From: Gnetum montanum
Taxonomy: Eukaryota; Streptophyta; Gnetopsida; Gnetales; Gnetaceae
DNA: 64,000 nucleotides
Reading direction: 5' to 3'
Assembly (NCBI GenBank): GCA_015680685.1
Contig: MNCI01000651.1
Span: 876,030-940,029, forward strand
The position numbers and the translations under genes were made by a program. This document shows positions 10,915 through 22,891 of this stretch, piece by piece. The notes under the pieces are model-generated. The model had not been told where the DNA came from. It was given only the letters and a program-made list of their open reading frames with translations, and made no database searches. The stretch's first letter is position 1. Every line of letters begins with the position of its first letter.

Positions 10915-12583
10915 TGAAACACCACCAAACTCATACTATAGCATCATAACTACAAATTTTTCAAAGTGTTGAGACTACACTCTCCCCCAAATGGAAGTGT
11001 AGTCAGCCTTTAGCGGAGAGCATAGTTAGCACAAAATGACATTTCTTGTAGTTTTGGCTAAGTGTTGAGACTACACTCTCCCCAAGATGGGAGTGTAGTC
11101 ATTCTCTCATGGAGAGTGTAGTCAACATGAAGGCCATTTTTTGTAGATTTTTCTAAGTGTTGGGACTACTTTTCCCATTGCCCCAAAGCATAGTTAGCCT
11201 CCAGTGAATAGTGTAGTTAGCAAAAGGATAGGTTTTCATAAATTTTGACAAGTCTCGAGACTACACTTGTCCCCAGTTGGAAGCATAGTAGGCCTCCCAT
11301 GGGGAGCATAGTCTACAAGAAACTCATTTTTCTCAAACTTTCCTAGCATTGGGACTACATTCTCCTCCAACCCAAAGCATAGTTAGCCTCCAATGGAGAG
11401 TGTAGTTAGCATGAATACCAAGTTTCACAAATTTTTCCTAAGTGTGAAACTATGCTATCCCCTAGTCCAGAGTGTAGTCAGGTGTAGTCAGCAAGAAAAG
11501 CCTCCAGTGGCCTCCACAACATGGCAACATCACTTAGCTCAACTCCAACTCACCTTCAACAAGTGTAGTTAGAAAAATGCTTCTTTTCGTATCCCATTTT
11601 TTGCCCCCAAGTTGTAACTATGCCTGACACCATGCGAGAGCATGGAGAGCGGAGTCCTAGAGCATAGTCTCCAAGTTGCATTTTTCAGGTACCTCATGGT
11701 CTTCTTAGTGCATACACATGTGGTTTTCATAATCTCATAGTATCACAAATTCTAGAAAAACATAGCAAAGCACAACACCACTAGCCCAATGGAGAGTGTA
11801 ATTGGGTAAGAGCATCGTCCCTACCATCCCCTTTGCCATGTCGTAATCATCCCACATTCTGCGCTAACCATAAGGCTATAAATACCCATGTTCTCAAAGT
11901 TTTTAGGGTTGGAAAATTAGCAAATCAAAGACTTGGCAAACCTAAGAAGCGCTTGGGTGAGAACCAAAGGCATATTGGTGAAGTTGTAGACCACCATAGG
12001 CCACCAGAGCACCATATCCAATGGTACACCATAGTGGACAACCCGACAAACATAGACACCTTGGTAGAATGCTAGTCTTCATATCCAAACACCCCCGAGA
12101 CACTGACTATGTTGACCACTATGTATCTTATAATCCCTTTTGGTGTTAACTACGCTCAACCCCATTTAGGATGGTGTTCCATTTCTCTCTCTCTCTCTCT
12201 CTCTTTGCATTTTTCACATGTTACTTGCATTTTCATTGTTTTACCTCATTGTCATACCTAAAAATACACTTGGGTGGTAGTCTACACATGTTGACACTGC
12301 TCACTTTGTCGAAACTCTTAACTACATTTGACCCGACTAATACCTCTAACACTGCTGACATCATTAACACTGTACACATCACTTGCACACTTAGCACTGC
12401 TTCTCATCAGCACTATCGCTAACCATGCTATACCCCTGTTACATCTGGTAAGTGCCTATTCAATTAGCCAAACCATCCAAGGCATCCTGTCTCTGCCTCT
12501 AGTAGGCCATCACATGGATTTGGGATTAGGCTATGCACCCATGGACCGCAGTGTTCCAACCATCAACATTTTTGGTCACTACA
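10915..12583 (+). repeat. 3' LTR of element E (1669 bp)
   Basis: It begins TGAAACACC and ends GGTCACTACA. Both ends match the LTRs of C (15104-17001 and 32154-34013, minus strand). The U3 part contains a six-unit repeat of about 95 bp (10965-11530), absent from C. A (TC) run occupies 12184-12205. Open frames at 11833-12715 inside or across the end of the LTR are chance. The right end abuts RT codons of element F. Confidence 0.85.
10965..11530 (+). repeat. 95-bp minisatellite in the LTR of E
   Basis: Units start with AGTGTTGAGACTACACTC or a variant at about 10965, 11060, 11155, 11249, 11344 and 11440. Each carries two GTGTAGT/ATAGTTAGC segments. Divergence between units is substantial, so the array is old. 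Confidence 0.8.
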
Positions 12584-13864
12584 CTTAATAATGATTTTAT
12601 TAATAGCTCTAGAATCAATATACATTATTGTTTCATCTATATCCTTCTTAGAAACATGTATAGTTGGAAAGATATAAGGAGAAATGGATTTCTTAATAAA
12701 AATATTAAAGAATAACTTACTTACTTGTGTAACTCCTCCCTCTAATGTGGAGCTATTTAAGTCCTCTCATTTGGAATAGTACGTCTAGGCATAAAGTTAG
12801 TTTAATGTAAGACACCTTTTAATGTACATTTAAAGACATCATAAAATTTTAATGTCATAGTTTGAATAGCTAGATGAAGTTTATTTGATGGTTCCTCTTC
12901 ACTTGTTGGAATGGTAGAAATAATAACAAAACCATGATCATATCCTCATGTTCTTTGAGATATTCCTTTTTACTAAGAAAAATCAATGAAACTTTAATAA
13001 GAATAGTCTCCTTTTATTGTTGTAATATCATTGGAATCAATTGATAAATTTCATTTTTCATAGGAATTGATAAACTATTCTTAGCTTCATCATAGGTAGC
13101 CATGTTATCATAGTTTCAAGGTCTACCAAGTATGAAATCAACATTATCTATGGGAAGAATGTCATATTGCACTTGATCTTTATAAGAATCAATCTTAAAA
13201 GATAAAATGCATCTTTCTTTTACCTTTTGGAAATGGTCTCTAGAGAGTTAATATACTATAGGGCTTAGGATTAATAATTTTCTTTAATCCAAGTCTATCA
13301 ATAATATTGTTGGAGATAACACTCTCTTGAGCATCTCCGTCTATCAAGATATGAAACTATTTTCTATACGAAAGACATCTAGCAAAAATTCCAACGAGCA
13401 TTTTCCTCAAAAGCTCTCTACTAGCATTGATATTTCCCATAAATGACTTAATCTCAGTAATATCTTTAATTAAAGGAGCATTATGATTACCTTAATTGGA
13501 ATTTTTCCCTTTCTCAAAGGTCTAAACTTCCTTTTCCTTTGAAGACTTTGGTTTTTTACATTCCCATTACTTATGTCCTAGCTCTTTATAATTGAAGCAT
13601 TACACTTGAATGCATTGTCATTTTCTTGAACTTTTCCTTTATTGAAATCTTGGCCTTCCTACCATTATCCTTTGCTTTTTTTTATCTCCTTAGAATCTTT
13701 GGAAGCTTTACCTTCGAAAGCCTTGGATCTTTGTTGAAGCCTTAAAGTTTATTTTTAGCCTTAATAGCCAAATCAAAAGCATTATCCAAGGTTTGAGATT
13801 TATATAAGGTAAGCTCTTACTGGAATTCCTTCTTTAATCCATCCTAGAAGTTAGAAGCCTATTT
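12584..13864 (-). pseudogene. Element F: zinc knuckle, protease and RT start (chromovirus-like Ty3/gypsy)
   Basis: Read right to left: the C-terminal part of gag (A-F-D-L-A-I-K-A), a zinc knuckle near 13610-13560 (C-F-N-Y-K-E-L-G-H-K-stop-W-E-C, the second cysteine now tyrosine), the protease near 13360-13100 (L-I-D-G-D-A, then N-I-I-D-R-L-G-L-K), and the start of RT (F-P-T-I-H-V-S-K-K-D, then S-R-A-I-N-K-I-I-I-K). The RT is cut at 12584 by the 3' LTR of E. Gag continues across element D at 41692-42446. Stops in every domain. Confidence 0.75.
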
Positions 13865-13869
13865 ATATT
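13865..13869. repeat. Target-site duplication of element D, left copy (ATATT)
   Basis: ATATT lies directly left of the D LTR. The same five bases lie at 41687-41691 directly right of the other LTR. This confirms that 13870-41686 entered as one unit. Confidence 0.85.
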
Positions 13870-14744
13870 TTATGAGTGGTGAGGTACCCCTACACTCAAC
13901 CATATGAATACAAACGTTCATGCATGGTCCAATCAAACTCCACAAATGGGCTAGTTGTGGTATCTAGATAGTTACATGTTGATTGCAATTTGTTGTCTTC
14001 CCACCTAGACTACTATTTGCTTTGTCATGTATGGTTTAGTCTAGAGTGACGTGTATGATGTGGTCCTAAAATAGTGCTACTCCTAGAGGCAATGGAAAAT
14101 AACTTTGTTTAAGCTAATAGGGGATGAGGAGGAAGATCTAAGCTAGCCTAAGTATGATGAGCATCCATCCTTAATCATCTGTACACATCTTGGACCTTGT
14201 GTACTACTACTAGGATTACCAAGTGCATGTCTTAGGTATGCTATTGGGATACCAAGTAGTCACACTTAAATGCTTGTGATTAAGTTGTACTAATTTTTCA
14301 TTTAATAAAAAGGATAGTAAATGAGGGTAAATAAATATTAATTAAGAAAGCAATAAATAACAATAATAATTAAGCAATTAAAATTAAGTGAATGCTACAA
14401 TGATGAAGTAATCTTGATCTTTATTGTCGATCATGTGTGTGTCCAAGTATGTCACACTCGAATAAAGGTTCCGTACAATTACAATCTTCACACTGTAGGC
14501 ATGCACTAGGTGAAAGAGTTGAGAGGAATTAAAATGAACAAAGAGACTCTATTTCTACACTTACTTACCCTACTCCCTACTTCCTCCTTCTCCTATGCGT
14601 CTAAATGTGGCATTTATAGGCTTACACAGGAACCATGATATCATGTATCCAATATCGTTAGCCAAGTCGCAATATCACATACCTGATATCGCAGATTCGA
14701 TATCGTGGGTCCGATATTGAGGCCTAACAAATCATGGCTCATCA
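13870..14744 (-). repeat. 3' LTR of element D (875 bp)
   Basis: Ends are TGATGAG (minus-strand start at 14744) and a CTCATAA variant of CTCATCA at 13870. GATATC palindromes lie at 14635-14720 with a TATAAAT on the minus strand near 14620. Closely paired with 40821-41686. Confidence 0.9.
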
Positions 14745-14757
14745 TACCCCCACAATT
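14745..14757 (-). other. Polypurine tract of element D
   Basis: On the minus strand TTGTGGGGGTA directly precedes TGATGAG of the 3' LTR. Confidence 0.75.
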
Positions 14758-15098
14758 GAATGAAAACTTGTCCTCAAGTCAAAAAAAATGAGAACAAGCC
14801 CAATTGATTACACAATGGATAAGTATGGGATTATTGACTAAACTAGGAATTTATTCATGCCGTAGTGGAGAATTGAATACAACAAAATTGGGACACAAAC
14901 AGAGAATTACAAAAAGATAAAATTTTGTCAGAACTCATGTGGTTCCTGGTGGCAGTGGTTCCTCCATGGGTCTCTTCCCGTTATCTTGTGCTCCAGGTTT
15001 TGAAATTTGATGGCTCTGAAGGAGTGCTTGGAGCTTTTCCTCTTCGATTCGGGGATCCTATGCTATCCATGTGGATGCTCCAATGTTCGATGGAGTTA

Positions 15099-15103
15099 GC
15101 ACG
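15099..15103. repeat. Target-site duplication of element C, left copy (GCACG)
   Basis: GCACG at 15099-15103 against GCACC at 34014-34018, one mismatch, each directly outside the LTRs of C. Confidence 0.75.
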
Positions 15104-17001
15104 TATAGCAATCGAAAACATTAGTGGCTGGAACACTGAGAGGTTGCTAGGCAAACAGTATAACCCTGGATCCGTGTGGGGGCCATGCTAGGGAAAAATG
15201 GAAGTGGGGAGCCCTAAATGGTCTGGTCGATTAGATAGGAACTTAATTGGTGTATCTTAACCTTATGTAAATGTTTGTTTTGAAAGTGAGACACACGAGA
15301 TAAATCGATGATCAATAAATGTGAGATGATGAAAATAGTGCAAAACAACGATTATAGTGAGGAAATAGCAAAACAAACTCTGGTGAGAAAGTGCACTACC
15401 CCAAAGTCATGGATTTGATTCTTTGCCTTGTTTGAAAGATGTACAACAAGTTATGCATTATCAGAGAGACCCTGCTTACACTGAGCGGTATAGTCACAGT
15501 TCTTTTACTTGCTGATCTATTTGCTAAGATGTTAAGATGCTTGACTCATAAAGAGATGTTTGGAGCCAACCAAAGAACTTAAAGGTAACTAGAATGCTCA
15601 AGAAAAGTGCCAACTATGCTTTCTGAAAGCCAATTTAAAAACCAACTGAACCAAAAGCTAACTGCATGCGAAAAGCCCACCAAGCCAACTGCTCTTGCCA
15701 ATGTCAAAAAAAGCTAACCCTTTGAGCATTGTTTGCTGGGGTATTTATAGGGCTAGGAGCAAGAGAGAAATGTGGTCCGGATGCCACATGTCCTGGACCC
15801 CACAAAGTGCTAACATGCCTATACCGTGTAGGTATGTGAAGCTGGATGTGAACTTGGTTACACTGTGACCATACTGCCGAAACTACATGTGCCGAGATCC
15901 AGTGTGCTAACAATGTAAGCGAAATGGAGCCTATGCTTCAGGACTACATCTTCCCTGCTCTTACGAGTAGGGTCAAGTATAGGAACAATGTTTTGAAAGC
16001 TAACCAGGGGTGTGCAAAATGAAGTGAAATTGCTGATCTTGCTAAGGAGATGCCAGAGTGAGAAATATTGTTGTCAAAAAGTTCTGGAGTTACCCAAAGA
16101 TTTTTTGATGCTTCTATACTAGTGTTGTATTACTCACACTATCAAGCACATTGGTGTAGCATAAGTGACTGCTTGCTACACTATGCTACGCTACGTAACG
16201 TAGCATAGTGTAGCCATTGGTCTTGGCTGAAATTTGTGTTGGAGCTAAAAAGCATTTGTCTAAGGCTTAGTCATGCTAACAATTGTAACTTTTGTCCTTC
16301 ATGTCGGGAAGCCTTTGAACTAGTTGAACTCATGTTTGAAACACCTTTGCTACTTTTTCATTGTTTTTATCCTGTGCTATGCTACATAGCATAGCACAAC
16401 ATAGCAGCTAGCATATCTTGCTTCTTCGTTCAATCCATCATTTTCTAGCAAGAAAATTTGCTCGAGGCTTGGGGGCTAAGCGAGGTAATCAATTTTGGAG
16501 GCTGAAGTGCTGTTGAGTGCAACTTTCTTATTAGAATCACTTGGAAAGATGGGCCTTTCTGCTTTGCCTTTACTACGATGTGCTACACTACATAGCGTAG
16601 CACCTTGCGTTGACTAAATCTTGACTTGTTTTGCAATCATTCTATCAATTTGCATTTGGATGCTTGAGCAACTATCTTTCAAGGCTTGCTACGCTGCATA
16701 GTGTAGCAGACTTCTTCACTAGAAAACTTGCCAAACTATTTTACTCATCCCAAACACTTTTGGAAACTCCCAGCATAGTTTCTGGGTAGATTGTCAGCCA
16801 GGTCAATTGTCCAGTTGGGCAGGCGAGAGAGTCTATTGATCTTGTCAGCTCTAAAGATAGAAAACTTGCCAAAATGGATAGTCCAACCCTAGTGCCTACA
16901 TTTTCCTGTTGAACTGTCATGACGCTACACTTGTGGAAGTCCTTGCCTAAATTCCAAGACCCTACTGAAACATGAGGATCTTGAAATTTTATGGTGTTTC
17001 A
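15104..17001 (-). repeat. 3' LTR of element C (1898 bp)
   Basis: Minus-strand start TGAAACACC at 17001; end reads GATTGCTATA at 15104 (CA of the terminus mutated to TA). It aligns along its length with 32154-34013. It carries several inverted GCTACGCTA/TAGCATAGC clusters at about 16170-16212, 16372-16405, 16573-16603 and 16688-16708. Confidence 0.9.
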
Positions 17002-17018
17002 CTAGCCCCTCTTTGTCG
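17002..17018 (-). other. Polypurine tract of element C
   Basis: Minus strand CAAAGAGGGGCTAG directly before the LTR start, matching element E at 10901-10914. Confidence 0.75.
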
Positions 17019-18409
17019 ACATCTAGAGGATCTACCCGATAGACATCGACAAAGAATACAAAACACCATGAAGGATAAGTTGCCAACATCACTCTTTGGT
17101 GGTTTCTCAAATGTTGCTTTGCTGTGCTTGGGAGTAACATGATAATTGTGCAGGAAAAAGGGGAAAGGGTGGGCTTGAGGGGATAGGTTCAAGCAAAGAA
17201 AAGATGAAATGTAGCATGGTCACTCATCGGAGTGCTTGTGAGGAAATTAGCATGCATGAACATATTTCTTTTGCTGGCTTCTGACCTCTCATTGAAATGC
17301 TTGGAGAGGGTCATTGTAAAACATATGGTGCACCATTTGCTTTGGATACATGCTCTTTTTGTCTTTTTTTTTTAGCTTTTTTTTGAGATCTGTTACGCTT
17401 TTGCGCTTTTCTTTTGCTATTTAGCCATATTCATTTGCAAATAACCTTGTTGTTGTAAGGCAGGTGTTTCCTTCTCGGGATGAGTTGTGTTACTCCCATG
17501 TGGGACTTTGACCTACCTACAAATGCTTTCCATGTGGTGAGTTGCGTTACGGGTGTCATGAACTTTACGGTTGAGCATATGGGAGGGCTTTACATGCATC
17601 AAGAAAGATGGTAAAAGGGATGTGGAAAGGGAAATTGTGGGTGTGAGAAACGAGATGATGAAGGTTAAGAGGAAGGGCAGGATGTGCACTCCCAATTAGC
17701 TAGGCTAGTTAGAGCGGTCACCTCGGAACAATGTGGTGTCGTGTCCTCCTAGCGAAATGCATCTCTGACCGACGCCATCTTAGCCTGTATCCTACAAACG
17801 CAATAGAAAGAAAACTAGAGAAATGTAACCATGAAATGTAGTTAGGGAAAGGTCTTACTTACTTTAGAAATCACTAAAGTAATAGGCATTGTTGTTGAGG
17901 CATGCGACGTCTAATGCAGGAAGGCTGATAACAGTTCTGGCAGTAGCAGGTTGAAGGGGCCAGCACCGAGGTGGCTAGGGGTTGCGGCGATGCAAGTGCT
18001 TAGGAGTTCCTACCCTAGGTAAACATCATGCAGTTCAGCTATAAGATGAGAGGCCCAACAGCTTAATGTCTTTTGAGCTTGGATGATGGCAGGGGCTAGA
18101 GGACAGTGACCTTGTGGCTAGGCCATAATAGTGCTGGGACTTCAGTAGCAGTTGCTGACAATGGAAGCTACTGCTAGGGCGACGGGCTACGGTAGCAGTT
18201 GCTTTGGAAGGTTAGCAAGATTTCATATGACATACCTGGAGGATTAGCAAGATGCCAAGGGTAGTGGCATCACATACATTCCAAAGGATGTTTTTTTGTC
18301 ATCGTGAACTGCGTTTTGGAACTACAATGCTCCACCTTGCATTGGAACTGTGCACACTTGTTTGTTTAAATGATCATGGATTGTGAGATAGGGACATTGT
18401 GCCATGAAC
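17019..18409 (-). other. 3' spacer of element C
   Basis: Non-coding region between the repeat linker and the polypurine tract, homologous in patches to 9781-10900 of E. A T-rich tract lies at 17360-17410. Short open frames (for example 16925-17192 and 17513-17695) show no family resemblance. Confidence 0.6.
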
Positions 18410-18714
18410 CTAGTTTAAGGTCCTGGTAGACCATCTAATGTATTGGTTTAAGGTCCCAGTAGACCGCAATGTGCTAGTTTCAAGTCCTAGCAGACCATTG
18501 TGCTAGTTTAAGGTCCTAGCAGACTACTGTGCTAGTTTATTGTCATAGCGGATGCTGGATGGGCCAGTTTAAGGTCATAGCGGATCATTTGTGCTAGTTT
18601 AACATCATAGCAGATGTTCTATGCCAATTTATAGTCATGGCGGACTATTTGTTCCAGTTTATAGTCATAGTAGACTATGGATGCCAGTTTATAGTCGTAG
18701 AAGACTATGGATGC
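18410..18714. repeat. Repeat linker after integrase (element C)
   Basis: About nine units of 33-38 bp with the plus-strand core AGTTTAAGGTC(C/A)TAGC(A/G)GACC or AGTTTATAGTCATAG. The right-hand units are more alike than the left-hand ones. The equivalent in E is 9490-9780. Confidence 0.8.
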
Positions 18715-19830
18715 TTACCTTGCTTCTACATTGGATGTAGTATGGCTTCAAGTATAAGTGGTTCACGTAATTTGCAAACTCTCTGTCATCCATGTCTGCT
18801 AGCTTGAAGGCTCCATTCTCGTAGGCTTTTGTGACTATGAATGGACCTTCCCAGTTTGCTGAAAACTTGTCTACATGTTCACGCATAGCTTTGAGGAGTA
18901 GGTCCCCCTTTTTAATTGGCAGTCGATGTAGGTCTACATGATGCTTTTGCTGCTGCTTATCTTGATACCATTCGATGCAACCCAGTGTTTATGCATGCTC
19001 TTCCTCTAGAGATTCGAGATTGATGATCCTTGACTAATTGTTCTGGGCTTCATTTATGACACTTGAAAGGATCATCTGCAGTGATGGTACTTGCTATTCA
19101 AGAGGTAACACTACTTCAGATCTGTAAACTAGGCTATAGGGGGTCTTACTTATAGCCATCTTGCATGTCGTATGGTAGGCCCACAACACATAGAGGATTT
19201 GCTTGTGCCATCACTTCTTGCTATTGCTAAGCATTCTTTTAAGCAAGTTGATGATGGCCTTGTTCATTGCTTCTACCTAACCATTAGCCTACAGGTAATA
19301 TGGTGACGAAAAAGATTGCTTAATGCCAAGGTTGCTACAAAAGGTTTTGGTTTTCGCACTACTAAACTATGGCCCATTGTCCATCACAATAGTCATGGGA
19401 AGACCAAACCTTGTTACAATGTTATCTAAGATAAAGTGGCAAACTTGTTGAGATGTAGTTTTCCTAAGGGGGATAGCCTCTGCCCACTTCATAAAGTACT
19501 CAGTGGTAGTAATGATGAAGCTATGTCCTATGGAAGACTTAGGTTTTATGGGTCTTATGATATCTAGTCCCCATTGTTGGAATGACCATGTGATCTACGT
19601 AGGGTGCAACTCAGTAGGTGACACGTGTATAAGGTTTGCATGATGTTGGCATGTGTCACACATCTTGACTTTAGCAAAACAATCTCATTCCATGCAAGGC
19701 CAGTAATACCCTAGGTATCTAATCTTAGCTGCCATGGCCTTGGAAGCTATGTGTCCTCCACATAGTCCTTCATGGACTTCGCTAACGATTTTTTATGCCT
19801 CCTCCCCATCAACGTAAGTTAATAGTATTC
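18689..19830 (-). pseudogene. Integrase (element C)
   Basis: Zinc region near 19780-19620 (H-E-G-L-C-G-G-H then C-D-T-C-Q-H-H). Core follows with W-G-L-D-I-I, M-D-N-G-P, and V-E-A-M-N-K-A-I, so all three catalytic acidic residues D, D, E are kept although stops fall within the core (for example after D-N-G-P). C-terminal part at 18886-18689 has W-E-G-P-F-I-V-T-K-A-Y and N-G-A-F-K-L-A-D. The frame overlaps the first unit of the repeat linker at its end. Confidence 0.85.
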
Positions 19831-20199
19831 CATCAAAGGAGTTTTTACATAAGGTATTATCTCCTACAAGGACATACTATCATGCTCACTTTCAGATTTC
19901 ATCCCTTTGGGTGGATGTCAAATCGTGTGGGGGTTCACCATGCTACAGGTAGGCTTTCACGTTAGGGTACCACTCTTAGGTGTTGGTAGTGCTTATGGAG
20001 GCCACATGTGCTGCTTGGGTGATAAGGTCTGTGCATTCTATTATCGAAGCAGGTAAAGTTCCAAATAGGTGTGGTGGCACATTTAACACTAGCGTAGCTA
20101 AGGCATCGACTACGGTGTTCTCGCTGCGTGGCACATGCTAGATGTGTATCGTGGTAAACTGTTTCAACAAGTTTTTGGCCAAATCATAGTAAGGCTGTA

Positions 20200-20924
20200 A
20201 GTGTGAATCTTTATAGGCGTAGAATTCAGTTATTTGATTGACAACAAGTTGAGAGTCATCTTAGACTACCAAATGTTGAATTTCTAATTATCGGGCTACT
20301 AAGAGGTCCCTAAGGAGTCCTTCATACTCAACTACATTGTTCGTATAAAGGAACGTGAAGCAGTAAGCAAAAGGTTGCATATCCCCCAAGGGGAATGTAA
20401 TGACGACGGTAGCACTACCACCTCGTGTGGTTGAGGTGTCATCAAAATGCAAAGTGGCCTTGAAATGTGATGGTACAAGGTTGACATTGCTAACATGTTC
20501 ATCAGGGAATTCAGGTTCTATGGTCACCTAATCATCAATGGGTGAGGTTGCAAGCTACGTAGCTATCACTTGTCCTTTCATTAACGATTGGGCTACATAG
20601 TATAAATTGAATTCCACTATTATTTCTTTCCATCAGGCTATTCTACTACTTTCATATAAGTTGTTTATGATAGCCTGAAGTATGTTGCTTTTTCATATAA
20701 TGTTCACTTGGCTACAGAATAGGTAGTGTCTCCATTTTTAGCACGTACACTAAAGTGAGACAATTCCTTTTCACTTCGTTGTATTTGGCTTCATATGCTA
20801 TTAATGTGTGGCTCAAGTAAGAGACTGGGATTTTAGAGCCGTGTTCTCTATTTTGGCATAATAGTGCTACGATAGACATGTCCGAGGTGGTAAGGTAGAT
20901 GTAGAAAGGCTTATCTCTCTATGG
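20200..20924 (-). pseudogene. Dual RNase H domains (element C)
   Basis: RNase H removes the RNA strand during reverse transcription. The first domain (about 20924-20680) has P-F-Y-I-Y-L, V-S-Y-L-S and Y-N-E-V-K-R-N-C-L. A second one (20560-20288) has F-D-D-T-S-T-T-R-G-G and N-V-V-E-Y-E-G-L-L, the pattern of the extra archaeal-type RNase H acquired by Tat-lineage elements. The second domain retains an open 79-residue stretch. The region between this and integrase (about 19830-20200) is connection sequence with stops. Confidence 0.75.
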
Positions 20925-22209
20925 TGGGTAAACAGTTGGGAGGTGTAAAAGCTCTTTCTTCAAGTCATCGAAGGCTTGTTGACACTGTGTTGTCCACTTG
21001 AAGTTAACCCCCTTCTTTAGTAAGTGTTGCATGGGGTGTAACTTGTCAGTCAACCCTGCTATAAACCTTTTGATGAAATGTATTCTACCTTGCAACCTGT
21101 GCAATTCTTTAAGGTTAGTAGGAGGTGCTAAGTTAACGATGGCCTTAACTTTGTCAAGGTCCACTCGTATTCCATCCTCTGACACTACAAACCTTAGCAT
21201 GCATTTGATTTTTAAGCCGAAAACATACTTCTTTGGATTAAGGCACAATTCATGCATGTGACAATGCTTTAGGACTACATCTAGATTAGTGGGATGGTCA
21301 ATAGCTATCTTATACTTGACCGCTATGTCATCCATGCAATCATCTAGTCTCTTTAGGAAGTAGTTGCTAAATATGTAGGTCATGGCTCATTGATAGGTTG
21401 CTCCAACATTCTTTAGACCAAAGGGCATCATAGTGTAACAAAAGGTAGCCTAAGGGGTTATAAACGTAGTTGTTAATTGATGCTCTAGATTTCTGAGAAT
21501 TTGATTGTAACCCAAGAACCCATCCATGAAGGATAGTAAAGCATAACCATCCGTAGTGTCGATAAGCTGATCGATCCTTGGTAGTGAGAAGTCATATTTA
21601 ATCGTTGCTTTGCTTAGATCCCAGAAGTCTATACAAATTCATATTCCTCTAGTTTTCTTAGAGACCACAATGATGTTTGATACCCACTCTGAGTAATTGA
21701 CCACGTGAATGAAGCCTGCTTGGTATAGCTTAGTGATTTTATCACGTACGAATAGTGTAATTTCTGGTTTAATTTTTCAAGCCTTTTTCTTAACCGGTTT
21801 GACACGTGGGTCCAATACAATGTTATGTTTTATTAGCCATGGGTCTAAACCTAGCATGTCATTATAGGACCATGCGAATACTTTGATGTTGTCTTGAAGG
21901 ACTCTGGATACATCTTTTTGCATTTGTTAATCTAGGAGGAAACTTAGTTTTAGTGTCTTTATTTTCCCCCTGGATGTCAGTATTGGTGCTTCAATGAGAG
22001 GGTCTCCAGTCACATCCCCAACCTCTAAGTCTAAAGCTTGGACCAAATGCTTGGGCCAATCTAGGGATGTTTCTAGGGATGCTATAGTGTTATCAGTAGA
22101 TGGATCCCAGTCTATCGACTCTAAGCTCAAATAGCTTACAAGATTTCCATGAGGAACTATCAAGGTTAAAAGTGAGTGTAGATCACATTGCATGGCCATC
22201 TTGTTCAAC
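20919..22209 (-). pseudogene. Reverse transcriptase (element C)
   Basis: The domain runs from an acidic pre-RT region (22250-21930) through K-L-Y-Q-A-G-F-I (about 21720), the D-G-F-L-G-Y-N-Q region (about 21500) and the catalytic box C-M-D-D (near 21325; the usual Y or F is C, both aspartates kept) to the thumb and connection (L-K-K-G-V-N-F-K-W near 21010). The longest open part is 21383-20919. Several W-to-stop and Q-to-stop changes. A plausible splice acceptor TTCTTATTATGGTAG on the minus strand ends at 22210, just before the pre-RT frame. Confidence 0.85.
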
Positions 22210-22336
22210 CTACCATAATAAGAAGAAGTTTGGTTAAGTGATACATGTTTGTAGCTATGGCACATAATAGTAAATATTTTCAAAGAAATAATGAAACATG
22301 TAAAGATTGTCAAATATTTGGCCAAGTTTGCAAGTT

Positions 22337-22605
22337 GTCAATTTAAGGTCTTGGCGGACTGCGAGCGGGTTCGAACATGCAATTAACTTTGCTATTTTAA
22401 GGTTGTGGTGGACTGTTAACAGGTTGTAAAGGTAAAGTTACTAGTTTAAGGTTTTTGTGGACCGTTAACAGGTTGACGTTGTAGAGGTTACTAGTTTAAG
22501 GTCTTTGCAGACTGTTAACAGGTAGGCTTTATAAAATGTCACTAGTTTAAGGTCTTTGCAGACCGTTGTGCATATGTTTCATACAGGTAGGTTGCTAATT
22601 TAAGG
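22337..22605. repeat. Repeat linker between RT and the antisense gene (element C)
   Basis: Six units of about 45-60 bp with plus-strand core AGTTTAAGGTCTTTGCAGACCGTTAACAGG or variants. The TTTAAGGTC(N)nGGACC/GACTG core links it to the unit at 18410-18714. Confidence 0.8.
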
Positions 22606-22751
22606 TGGGATGAAATTTTCGGTTGGGCCCACCTATTTGCAAATAAGAATGCTACGCTATTGCAAGTTTATGACATGAAAATATTATGCTATATGGGGCA
22701 TCCCACATTACTCGGGGTGTGAAAATGGCAAGTTCTTTTCACCGCGTCAAC

Positions 22752-22759
22752 TATAAATA
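22752..22759 (+). promoter_or_regulatory. TATA box of the antisense gene
   Basis: TATAAATA stands 132 bases before the ATG at 22892. It lies in a stretch with GGGGTTTACCCC just downstream. No other purpose of this TATA is evident, since the sense strand here lies between modules. Confidence 0.6.
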
Positions 22760-22891
22760 GGGGTTTACCCCTAGTAAAATTGTCATTTTTGTTGTCAGAG
22801 CGCAAAGCCCACATTTAGAGCATAGTGCGATCGTGCCAAGAGAAAGAAAAACAATGTAGCATAGTAGCCGACAACATTTTCGAATGAAGCA

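Larger units (their letters stand above)
5080..12583 (+). mobile_element. Element E: truncated Tat/Ogre-like Ty3/gypsy retrotransposon
   Basis: Order on the plus strand: gag, protease, repeat linker, remnant of an antisense gene, integrase C-terminus, repeat linker, spacer, polypurine tract, 3' LTR. Each part aligns with element C (15104-34013, minus). RT, RNase H and most of integrase are missing through one deletion ending near 9340. No 5' LTR or primer site was found; the left boundary is where gag homology fades. The right end is inserted in the RT of element F. Numerous stops show it is inactive. Confidence 0.85.

Noticed and set aside
12184-12205. (TC) microsatellite
   Set aside because: Real but trivial; it lies inside the LTR of E and is noted there.
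11833-12715. Overlapping plus-strand frames in and beyond the LTR of E
   Set aside because: They cross the LTR end and lack motifs; LTR alignment explains the sequence.
18410-18714. Possible CRISPR array
   Set aside because: Units are degenerate and contiguous with no unique spacers, and the sequence is clearly a plant retrotransposon.
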